64,000 bases of DNA, from contig JACTVC010000001.1 in NCBI GenBank assembly GCA_018417955.1, forward strand, positions 124,001 through 188,000, given 5' to 3'. The notes beneath the pieces are model-generated. The model saw only the letters and a program-made list of their open reading frames with translations, did no database searches and was not told the DNA's origin. Both the position numbers and the translations under genes were made by a program. The DNA is from Laccaria trichodermophora (Eukaryota > Basidiomycota > Agaricomycetes > Agaricales > Hydnangiaceae). Positions 11,503 to 21,893 of this stretch are shown piece after piece. Each line of letters begins with the position of its first letter. Position 1 is the stretch's first letter.

Positions 11503-12862
11503 CTAAGCCAAACGTGCATCTTGGAGCCTTTTCAGCAACACACTGACTCGGTCCTCCAGTCCTGTAACATTCCCTTTGACCACTTGTCGATTGTCTTCCA
11601 TACTTTTCTCAATCGTGCATACGGCCTCTTCAAGTTCTTCAAGGGCGCTACGAAGCTTTTTCTGGTCTTGTTCCAGGTCTCCAAGCGAGTTCTTGAAGTC
11701 CGCAGCTGCAGTATGCAGCATGGAGAGCGTGCGTAAGCGTGCCAGAATATGTGGAATGTGCGGCAACGAAGGTCCCAGCCTGGAAAGAAGAGGGAGCAGT
11801 TGCTCTGAGAGCGGAGAGGGTTGTGGGATGGCAATGGGTTGTGAGGGGTGTCGACGATGGTGCTGGGCAGCCGATGCACGATCAAGATCGGATAGCAGAA
11901 GCTTAAGCCGGCGAGATATGGAGTCAATATGCCGAGGTTGTGTGAGAAGCGTCAACTGACTATTCAGACGCGTAATCAGTGGAAGAAGCGGGGAGGGAAG
12001 AGGTGAGGTCTAAGGGGCGGTGAGCACGAAAGATGTCGCATTTGAAATGGTCGATACCTCGTCCAGAGTTGCGCTGGAGGCGCCCACCAGTTTCTCCAAT
12101 TCTCCCATGCGCCTATCCATGTCAACGACGCTGTGAAGAGTTTTGTCACTAGATGACTTGGTATCTTCAATACGTTGATTCTCCTTGTCTTGTTCCCCTC
12201 CGTCAACGCTCCCAGTGTCGCCAATAATCACGCCAACTAATCTGCTTCGGCCTTCCTTTTCCTTCCTTATTTTTTCCAACCTTCCCCGAACGTCAACTAG
12301 ACCTCTAATAAGCTCTCCGGGGTCGAGACTCTCTTCATCTCTCTCTTTTTGTAACAACGGATTCGAAGGATCAGAGAGTTCCTCTTCAAGGGATGCCAGT
12401 TCGGATTGCAACGCACGAAGCCTCTGAGAGAGGGGGGGATTGCGTGATTTCACGGTCGCTGTGGGGGAAGTAGGTGAATGAAGGTAAGTATATTGGTTCT
12501 TGTTCCGATCTGTGCGATAGAAAGTAAGAGAGATCAGCTGGGTAGACTGGAGAACCTGAACAAACCACGTCTCCTCTCTGCCTTTATAAATTTCTTGCTA
12601 GCTTCCTCTGTTGCAAGTAAATTGCTGAGGTCGAGCTCGTCTCCCATGTTTAAATCTGTTCTGCCTTTGACGGATGTACGAGCGATGGCGACGTCTTCGT
12701 CACTTGAGCCACCATCGTTGGGATGAGAAGATGGGAAGATGTCTTCTGTCTCGTAGATGTCGGGGGCGGTGTCCTAAAGGAAAGAGATATGAGCAGAGCA
12801 GAAAATAGGGAGGACGAAAGACGAACGATGTCTGGCAAATCTGCATACTTATTGCCGCTCAT
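11503..12862 (-). CDS. JNM1: Dynamitin (dynactin p50 subunit)
   Basis: Subunit of the dynactin shoulder, which links dynein to cargo and is needed for nuclear migration in hyphae. Four exons fit exactly: 12862-12827, 12773-12569, 12509-12058 and 12009-11503, giving 399 residues. The N-terminus has the conserved KYADLPDIDTAPDIYET start used for filament binding. The middle carries YTYLHSPTSPT followed by a Leu/Glu-rich coiled coil. The C-terminal half contains LTLLTQPRHIDSISRR and another heptad-rich coiled coil. This order and length match the dynamitin family (PF04912). The start codon lies only 46 bp from a tRNA-Ser gene on the same strand, so its upstream regulatory space is unusually small. 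Confidence 0.95.
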
Positions 12863-12908
12863 CGTGGTAAGAAGGAGAGATTTAATTTAACTCAATAAAA
12901 CAAAAATT

Positions 12909-13005
12909 CGTCACCTGAGCGATTCGAACACTCGCGGTCAAAGACCAACCGCTTATCTAATATTTTATTAGCAGGCGATCCCGTTAACCACTCCGGCAAA
13001 GTGAC
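12909..13005 (-). tRNA. tRNA-Ser(GCU), with intron of about 15 nt
   Basis: Read on the minus strand, this 97-nt stretch folds as a class II tRNA. The acceptor stem is GTCACTT paired with AGGTGAC. The D stem is CCG/CGG with a GTGGTTAAC-type box A. The anticodon stem is ATCGC/GCGGT around loop CTGCTAA (anticodon GCT). The long variable arm is GGTC-TTT-GACC, and the T arm is GAGTG/CGCTC with TTCGAAT (box B). About 15 nt (ATAAAATATTAGATA) must be removed after the base 3' of the anticodon, the canonical tRNA intron position. The intron can pair with the anticodon loop. The gene sits between RDH54 (stop 28 bp away) and dynamitin. Confidence 0.93.
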
Positions 13006-13032
13006 ATGCCAAATTATCTACAAATTTATCAT

Positions 13033-16000
13033 TCACCCCTCTTCTGATGATTCGCTCCCTTTCTCAAACAGAAATGATATACTTCCGCCTGCCTCCTCTC
13101 CCTCCTGCACAAGTTTGCGAAGAACATGGTCGTGGATGAGGTCGTGACACCCAGATCTCTGACAATTGATATGCTTCCATTCGCTCAGCGACGCCAAAGC
13201 AGCTTTCTTCTTCTGAAGTTACGGAGACAATAACCCGTCAGCTATCAACCCGAGCTGTATATCAATCACCTACCGCTGTGTCCACCGGGTCTGACGCGTC
13301 CATTTTCACATTCGATGCTGCAATAAATCCCCTCTCCAACACATTATCCTCCGTGTTGGGGTCCACAGGTTGTACTTCTTCGCAAGTATCCGAGCGGCGG
13401 CCACCCGACTCTTCGCATTGGCACTCGAGCAAGTCATGCGTGTTGCATAAGGTGTCAGGATGGATGCGAAAGATATCCCGGAGCTGTACATCGGTTGAAT
13501 TTTTGAAATGAAAGTGGAGCCGTATATGTACCTCTTTGCGAGAAAATAAATCAGTTTTAGATGCGGACGACGAGCCCTAGAATAGATGAGCCTGATGGTC
13601 AGCTTTCTCTGCAATGAAAAATATGTACCGCCGATCCAATGAGAGCTGAAGACACAACGTTAGAAAGGACGAATAATGGAAAGGGGAGGAATAATTTTAC
13701 ATGCGCTCAATCCGAGTTTAGTGACTTGTCTTTGATAAATTTTTTCTATTCGTCATTCAAGCCAGGCTCAATACTGATTCATTCGCATATATGCGCCTCT
13801 TACCGTCGATTGCACCAGTTGTCAGGAACCGGTATATGAACACGGGTCGTTTTTGTCCATCCCTACATGGTAGACTGGTAAGAGAGAAGTCAAGATTTGA
13901 CGTTGCAAACTATTCACCGGTGGCATCTCGCCATAGATTGCAAATCGTGACTGTCTGAAATCAGCGTCGGTGTCAATTTTGTTCGCTGTCCAACTAACCT
14001 GGGATTCCAGTCGGAGTCTATCAAGCAAAGTCTTGAAGCACCTTTCAATGTTGCACTCAGTTTTCGTTGAAGCAGAGTGCCTTTAGGTGCATACCAATGA
14101 GATTGATTCCAAGCCCTCCTACGCATGTTGATAAGCTGGCTTACAGTACGAAGAGAAAAGGAAAAAACCAACCAGCTTTTGAGCTGAGTAGAAATATGAC
14201 TGCTCGAAAATGGTCTAAATCGTTCCAAAAGCAATCAAGAGTAGCTTACAGCTACTTCTTTGAGACACGTTGTTGAAAGCGTTAACGTATTCTTGTCTCT
14301 TGACTTGCGGAGTTTGCCTGTGTCCGCGTACCATGGGTGATCATGCAAATCAGTAATGAACGGAAATTCCCCACCCATCTAATCGGTAATACGAATAACC
14401 CTTTTTCTGACAGAAGGCCTCTAGTATGTTCAGCGTCGATGTATAATGAGAAACCAGGACGCATTTTTCTTCAGTGGTCTAATCCTTCGTCAAAATCATA
14501 GACACCAAACGGGAGGGACCATACGTGGCGGATGATGCTCAATAACTTTGCAAGAGCGATAAGCTTCCCTAGTTCGCGAAAAGTTGGTATTGATCATCAA
14601 TGGAACTGTGATGAAAAAATGTTACCGCTGAATGAAAAGTCCCCAAAATGAGTGGTGTCCGGAAGTAACCCCAATGCTTCGTCAACTCCAGTTCTTAGGA
14701 TGTACGGAGCATCACCGCTTGTCTTGATCTTGACCTTATCCGCCGCCGCTTTCAATAATATTGGACTATTGCTGATTTTCGTCAAAATGTTCATCAAAGC
14801 AAGAGACTCTGCTGTTGAGCTCTGCACAAGATCAATCAGCCTGTCAGGCCGGAGGATTTTTGAGAACATAGATAATTGGAGGGCAGTTGGGGTGACAAAA
14901 ACCACGTATTCATCTGCATGGTCACGTAAGCAACGGCGGATAGGCCTAATTGCTACACTTACATTTGGGAGGAAGATGGTTTTTGAGAAGGGTGGCGTCT
15001 CTCCTGAGAACAAAACTGTTGGAAATCGAAAGCAACTTAGAACAGAAATTCATATGAGTACTGGTAATGAGCGACAGGTTCGCTCAGTACCTGGGCCGTG
15101 CGTGTCTCGCCAATCTCGATCTCTTTTGCAGAGGCATCTGGAGCTCGACTCTTCAAGATTGGCGACTCATAAACTCGACGGAAAACATTGTAATCATCTA
15201 CAGAATGGGTATGAAAGTCGATGTTTTGATCAAGTAGAACACCTACCAAGCAAGCCGGGGTTACAAAATTCAGCCTGTTCGGAATAAGGTCAAGTAATCA
15301 AACAAAAATAAGGGGGATGGGCCACCAAACTTGCCATCGCATGGAATTCTCCAAGATCATTCTGAATTGGGGTACCTGAGAGGATGACGCGTCGAGGAGT
15401 TCGAAGAGCTTTGAGTATAGCAGTCGTCTTGTTGTTAGCGGACTTTAACCTATGACCTACGCACACGGTCAGCCATTAGACCAAAGATTAAAGCAGGCAT
15501 TGAATACCTTCATCGCATACAATCAAGTCAATCGCTGGGCTATGTGATAGAATTTTTAAAAAGAGATATGTTGCAACAAGGGAGACTTGCACGGACACGC
15601 CTGACGAAAGAGTGTCTCTGAGAAATTTGTAAGATAAAGGTCAGTTTAACCACCTAACCATATCTTACATAACTGTTCGAAGCCGCTCGTAACCGATGAC
15701 CAAAACATGCTGGTTTTTGCTGAAGAAAAACATTGATGAGAAAATATCGCGCGTGAAAGGAGTGCTATACTGCTGACTTGTAAAAAAATTGGTTGACGCG
15801 GCTTTTGTCTTTCTCGCAGATCACGACCCCAACACGATCTTTTCCAAGCCATTTATTGAACTCGGCCTTCCAATTCTGAGATGATAATCCCTGAGCTTTA
15901 TATTCACTTGAGACATTCTCGACGTACGGTAGTCAAGGACACAGGACACACGATAAGAACTTTCTTGGCTGCTGGCTCTTTGCTACCATATAAATTTTGT

Positions 16001-17752
16001 TCTGATAAAGCAAGGTGTGTGAGCGGGAAGTGAGAGGTTTTTCTAATAACAACGAACTGAGCAATGTCCAGATCAAAGCGATCGTCTATCATTTAATTGA
16101 GCTAAGTGAAAAGAATGGCTTGCACGTATTAACCCACTTGTAACGTCTTCCCGAGACCCCTGCCATTGATGTACAGTGGGAAAATGGTTGAATGAATGGG
16201 GATAAGATTCTCACATCTCATCGGCGAGAATACAACCTTGACCTTCATGCTTCCTCAGGCCCATAACACACTCATACAGAAACATGACACCTTGTGAGAG
16301 TTGTTCAGAATAGAGCCTGACCGACGAAACACGGTTAGCCAACCTTCTTTCTGGTGTGGCCTCATTCGCCGTGAGAGTATGGGGTCCAAAACAACAGGCA
16401 CGACATTGAGATTGCTACTTTCTGAGAAGCTTGAGCGGGGGAAAAAAGGTGACCACATACTAAGTATTAAACCTTTTCGTATGTTCTTTACTTGGGAATT
16501 TCATAACAACGGCATCAGCGGCATCGGGATCGTGCCTGAGAGAAACAACGATGTCAAAGGGAGGGGTGTAAATGAAGATATTACTGACAGTGGGCCTTTG
16601 GGCTTAGATTTTGGTATTGCATAGAAAGACGCAGGGGAAATAAACTCATGAGCAACGGATGGGTTCGCTGTCGACCCTTGACCGCCAAAATGTAGGGGAT
16701 CTTCGACATGGGAGGTTGACTCTTCAGGCAGACTGATCTCTTTCATGTCGGGAAGCTGCGACCTAGAAATTTCGCAATCAAGTTGGAATTCCTTCCCGCT
16801 AATATATGCACTGTAGCCCGCGCAGAGGAGCTCTCCCTTCCAAGCGGTGCTTCCCATCCTATGATAAGTCAGACAAGGTTGTGATATTTTAATCAAGCAC
16901 CTGACCCACATTTTACCATCTTCACTTATCATCGTCAACTTGTCGCCCTCATGCGATATATATGCGTCTCCATCCCAAGTTTTATGCTTTTTGTTTTGTT
17001 GTTTCCTCCTAGGGACATCCTTAGTGATCAAACAGCAAGGATGTTACGGAGTGCACACACCAATTGGCAGTCCAGTAAGACTTTCGAACGTTCGAAGCCA
17101 CTCTATCAAAATTCTGTGGGGGCCCATTTTCTGATTTCAGACATCCTGCGCGGACGCCAGGGGGCGCCCCTTCTAATGGCTTCTTCATCACGACGGGAGA
17201 AACAAATTTCTTCACATGAGCCAAATCGTTTTGAGTTTCAAACGCATCATGTCCTTGAATGCTATTGCGCCGGCCAAAACATTGACCTGAAAGAAACTCC
17301 GTCCTTAGAACGGGCCGATCCAGTTCAACCTCTTTGGCGCCAACAAAAAAGCTCTTTCCTTCGAATAGGGGTGCTTCGGCTTTGCCAGTGGACATGCTTC
17401 AAAATGTATTCTCCTATGGTAAAAGTTGTCCAGAAACGTAATTTTTTGAACTCACATTTTGCCGTCAGAGTCAAATAGGGTGCATTTACTACGGTTGACA
17501 ACAAGGATAGCATCACCATCCCATGTTTTATGCTTCTTGTATTGATGGTTTCTCCTTGAATGACAAATGAGAAAAAGGTCGTTTGGAAGAATCTAAGAGG
17601 GAACAATACCATTGTACCATCCATACTAGTTCTTCGTCTACTGAGGTGGAGGCGGCAGCTAAGCCTAGACCTGTGGTAAATCGCTTCCTGCTCGAAAGTT
17701 CATCGTCGACCAATTTCCTTTTGGGAGGCCGGAGTTCTTGGAAGGGCGGCAT
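13033..17752 (-). CDS. RDH54: RDH54/TID1 (RAD54B-like) DNA translocase
   Basis: SNF2-family dsDNA translocase that works with Rad51/Dmc1 in homologous recombination. The gene is broken by many short introns. The N-terminal half holds two copies of a KHKTWDGDA motif (about 17530 and 16980), typical of the Rdh54/RAD54B N-terminus. Helicase motif I is ADEM|GLGKTLQ, split by an intron near 16165-16225. Motif II is CDEG|HRLKS near 15440-15520, and motif III is LSGTPIQN near 15380. The linker segment FVTPTALQLSMFSKIL is near 14900. Motif VI, QSMARCHRDGQ, is near 13910-13930. The reading frame ends at 13033 after an acidic tail (GSESSEEG). The ATG at 17752 precedes PPFQELRPPKRK. It is divergent from a GEN1-like nuclease. 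Individual exon ends were not all resolved. Confidence 0.9.
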
Positions 17753-17908
17753 TCGTGAGCAACTGGCAAGGCCGTCACGATGCAAATATGCAACGCAGTC
17801 ATGAACGGCACGTGATGTGACGGATCGCGAAATCACGCACAGCCTGCCAGTGGCTTGAACCCCTGGCTTGCCCTTTGTGTTGCCTTTGTGTCCTCTTCGA
17901 CTCGCCCA
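17753..17908. promoter_or_regulatory. Divergent promoter, RDH54 / GEN1-like, with SCB/MCB-like and E-box motifs
   Basis: 156 bp separate the two start codons. The region contains CGCGAAA at 17826-17832, which fits the CRCGAAA core bound by SBF/MBF-type G1/S regulators in fungi, and a CACGTG E-box near 17811-17816. Motif assignment is inference. Confidence 0.45.
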
Positions 17909-20359
17909 ATGGGAGTTCCTGGATTATGGGATGTAAGTGTTGATTCTCTATTGCTATTTGGTTTTTTTTATTATCAATCTGACATTCAAGATCTTGAACA
18001 AAGCTGGCAAGTCTCGTTCCTTGGTACACCTTGCCGTCGTCGATGGATTTGAGAAGAATGTTTCGCGTAGGTGGGTTCTGAATTGACTTTCAGTGATTCT
18101 GCGTTTATTCAACTGAAGCACTCAGGCGTGCATACAGGGTTGGCATCGACGCCAGCATTTGGTTCCACCACGCTGCCTTTAGCAAGGGCGGGGAAAACTG
18201 GGAGCTTCGGACTCTCTTCTTTCGATTGATTTCCTTATGTGCGTGACCTTTACTATAATCATATTCAATCATCTCAACTCCTCATTCTCCCCCAGCAAAG
18301 CTACCGATCTTGCCATTATTTGTTTTCGATGGAAGGGAGCGGCCCAAGGTTAAGGTGTGTTCTCTTTGTATTGGAGGATACGGGTACCAGGCCGACCATG
18401 ATTGTAGCGGGGAAGCAGGTTGGGAAAGTCAGGCTCTCATGCACTTTCTAAGAACTTCAAGGAATTCCTTGATGCGTTCGGAATAGAATGGAGAGAGGTA
18501 TGCAGAGTAATTGGTTTGCACTGCCAAATCATAAACATAATCTAGGCGAGAGGAGAAGCGGAAGCGGAACTGGCTTACCTCAACCAGAAAGGTTACATCG
18601 ACGCAATCATGTCAGATGATTGTGATGTTTTCATTTTTGGTGCTCGCACCGTGATAAAGAAGTTTGCTCCCTCCTCTACGTCTTCCAATCCGTTCTCAAC
18701 TCATCATCCGCTATCAGCATGTCGGTCAAGCTGTCAGGAAACAGAAACAACCCTGCGTTGAATTTAGATAACAAAAAAGACGCCCACCATGTCATGCTCT
18801 ACACCGCAGAAGCAGTCAAAGACAATACAGAAATTGCTCTGACCAGAGGTGGTCTCGTTCTCTTTGCACTTTTGTCAGGCGGAGACTATCACAAGGTCTG
18901 GCTAGCGTTGAATGCAAGATGCTGTATCTAAACCCTCATCGTCTAATACTAGGGTGTCGGCAAGGTTGGAAAGGCCCTTGCTCATGGCCTCGCTCGTTGT
19001 GGTTTCGGTGACCAATTGTTGGAGGCCTACAGTCAGCCCCCGGGAGCTTTCGCCACATTCTTATTTCAGTGGAGGTCAAACATAAACTCTGAACTGAGGG
19101 ACAATTCTCGTGGTTTTCTTCCCCATAAATACACTATGGTCCTTCCTGACGACTTTCCCGACCTTGACGTGTTGGAAAAGTACGCCAATCCTCTCAACAA
19201 TGGGCAACCCGGAAGTCGAGGATGCAGCCCACTCCGAGATAAAGGTAGCCTCGACCTCGGGCGAATCGCCGGTCTCTGCGAGAAGTATTTCGAATGGGGG
19301 TATACGTCGGAGATACTGAAGAGATTTAGGAGCATGATGTGGCCCGCTGCCGTCATGAATATTCTACGACGTGCTGTTCTCGAAGCCGATGAGAAGGAAC
19401 AAAAGATGGGCAACCTTGACGCAGGTTCTCCTCTCCTCTCCCGTACTTTAGCTGTAGGGACGCCGGCTTCCCTCATACAAAAGTATCTCGGTCGCACCAA
19501 CCAGGCGGATATAACCGACAGATATGCAGAGGTGTTCGTGAATCCAGGTCCACAAGCTCGAGGGAGACAATTACCTGATGTGCCCGACCCCTTCCCTCTC
19601 ATTCGTAAAGTTGTGGGAATTCGACGGCATGCATCCACAGACTACCTCCTGGAATACCGGGTCGAAATAATCCCAAGCCAATTAGTCACCCTCACTCGGT
19701 CGGGCATTCGAGGAATTCGACCAGAACCTTCACAGGCTGAGCGTGGTACAAAAAAGTCAGTAGAGCTTTCTGACAGCAGCTTGCTGCTATGGATACCAGC
19801 TTCTGTCCTGTGTCGAGTTCATCCAGCCATCATTGAGGATTTCGCTTCTTCGGAACGTCCGCGGAAACGAAAGATAAAAGGGGCTTCCGCTACTGAAGAG
19901 AAGTCCTCTTTAGGCGCTGTGTCCGGGTCCTCAGTGGAGTCTGAAATAAATCATGGATTCCTGTTTTCATTTCCAGATCCCGGAAACATTTCCATAGACG
20001 AAGGCGATAGTGTCGATGACGACGCCTCTATCGACGGGATTGAGCTAGACGATAACAATCCATGCTCTAAACTTGACCGACTGTTTGATCAAATCTTGGA
20101 CGCACCTCTAAAAACTTGCTCTGTAAAAAGGAGACCTGAGCAACGCGAACTTGAGATGGAAAAGCCTCCCAAACGACACAAAGCGAACAAGTCTACCTCC
20201 CCAGCATCATCTTATACCCGAAGAGTTGAGCCTATCACGTATGGCGCAGACATCCCTGACCTAACTGACTCTGACGACGACCTCCCGTCACATTCATCAA
20301 AGTCTTCAAGTCCCAGGAGGTATCCATCCCACACCAGAGACTTTATAGATCTCACATAA
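17909..20359 (+). CDS. GEN1: GEN1/YEN1-like Holliday junction 5'-flap endonuclease
   Basis: XPG/FEN1-family nuclease expected to cut Holliday junctions and 5' flaps in the nucleus. It starts MGVPGLWD, and an intron follows at once. Later exons encode ILNKAGKSRSL and VGIDASIWFHHAAF (XPG-N, first catalytic Asp). Next are LPLFVFDGRERPK, then RGEAEAELAYLNQKG and SDDCDVFIFGA (XPG-I, acidic metal ligands), then LLSGGDYHKGVGKVG (helix-hairpin-helix). The full-length first residues Met-Gly and the N-terminal order fit the family. A long last exon (19016-20359) holds a chromodomain-like region and an acidic, Ser-rich, basic-patch tail ending DFIDLT. It is divergent from RDH54, which supports a recombination role. 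Confidence 0.88.
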
Positions 20360-20423
20360 CAACATATTTTTATAATATACTACATACCCTAGTTTTGTCC
20401 AATCGCTTTTAGATTATGTATAT

Positions 20424-21775
20424 CTATGGTGTGCGTCGCGTCGCTGAACTAGCAAGTTGGTCGATGCTCCATTTAGGTCGTGATTCTATGTCGTACTCGT
20501 CAAAATCGTTGGCCAGGAAACGGTGCATTGAAGCCCAGCCTATCATGACCGCATTATCTGAATTGCGGCGAGTCAAGCAAAGATGACATGTAAAGTGAAT
20601 ATAGAGCCATGCCTGTGCACAAGGGAGGTGGAGGGAACACCAAATCAATTGAAAGAGCTAAATCTGCTTTCAATATACACTGGTGAAGCCTGGTTGAAAA
20701 AGTGTCGGTAAACAGAAGGGTTGATATGGAAATTTGATACCTCTCACGAAGATACTGATTGCTCGCCACACCCCCACTAAGTACGACATGCCTAACAGGT
20801 ATATCCTTTTGTTGACACCATTGCAATCCAAGCAGAAGCTTGTCCTCGAGTTGTGCCATTGCAGACTTTTGAAACGCACGAGCTATTGCCATCCTTGTAG
20901 GCAAATCGATGTTATTGATTCCACCAAGGGTTTCGATATATCTTTCGACACGAGAATGCAACCCAGAATAAGAAAAAGACAATTTCCCCGCCATAGTAAC
21001 TCGAGGAAGTGGTATGACGATAGAGCCTGTGTCGACCTTTTGAGCACAGAATTTTTCCAGAGCATCTCCAGGGCCAAGGGAAGTCCACTTCAAATCCAAC
21101 AATTTTGATACTTGATCTATGGCCCTTCCAATGCTTTCATCGACAGTTGTAGCCAGAATTTGGAACGAGTCAAGTGAAGTAGCCAGAAGGAGGAGTGTGT
21201 GGCCTCCTGACACCAGCAAACTGAGAAATGGAAACTTTGGAGGGTTCGAAGATGTCAAAAGAGGGGTCAGCGCGTGGCCTTGCTAAAAGGAAGGGGTGGT
21301 GAGTGGGTAGGCAACCAAAGTGCAGGTGTAACGCACCATATGGTGAACTCCAACGATAGGTTTGTTCAAAGCTGCTGCAAGTGTCTTTGCTGCATTCATT
21401 CCGACGCTCAAACAGCCTGGCATACCGGGGCCTCTTGTGAAAGCAATGCCATTGATGTCCTTTACAAGATCGACATTCGCTTCCTTCAGAGCGCGACGAA
21501 CTGCGTAGGGCTGGGAATGGGGGTCAAGATGCGAGGTTTAAAAGGTGATGAGGGAGATGAACCATGTTTCGCTGATGGGCATCAATGGCGGTTATTGGGT
21601 ATATTCCTCCATACTGCTCGTGTAGATTGTTCTGCTTGACGACGACGTTCGAAAGGATAGATTTTGAAGAGTGAACTACGGCTGCGCAAGTGTCGTCTGC
21701 AGATGATTCAAAGGCAAGGACTGTGAAGGAACGGGTGTGGTTCAAGGAGAAAGGAAGACGACGAAGCAAAATCAT
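20424..21775 (-). CDS. QRI7: Mitochondrial tRNA N6-threonylcarbamoyladenosine synthase Qri7/OSGEPL1
   Basis: Kae1/TsaD/Qri7 family enzyme that transfers the threonylcarbamoyl group to A37 of ANN-decoding mitochondrial tRNAs. The N-terminus is basic and Arg/Ser-rich, as expected for a mitochondrial presequence, followed by VLAFESSADDTCAA. Later exons encode RGPGMPGCL and VHHMQGHAL, whose histidines bind the metal. VSGGHT, the phosphate-binding VVLSGGVASNQYLRER motif and the C-terminal NAVMIGWAS motif follow. The reading frame needs introns at about 21520-21585, 21283-21337 and near 20640-20720. It converges on the GEN1-like gene with about 64 bp between stops. Confidence 0.93.
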
Positions 21776-21893
21776 GCTAAGTCTGTGCTAAGTACTCAAC
21801 TTGCTTTAAATAAATAGTATTACATAATAATATAAACTCTTAAATTTTGCGCCCATCTTAATCTCGTTTTTACTAACTTTCAACCATCTCATC

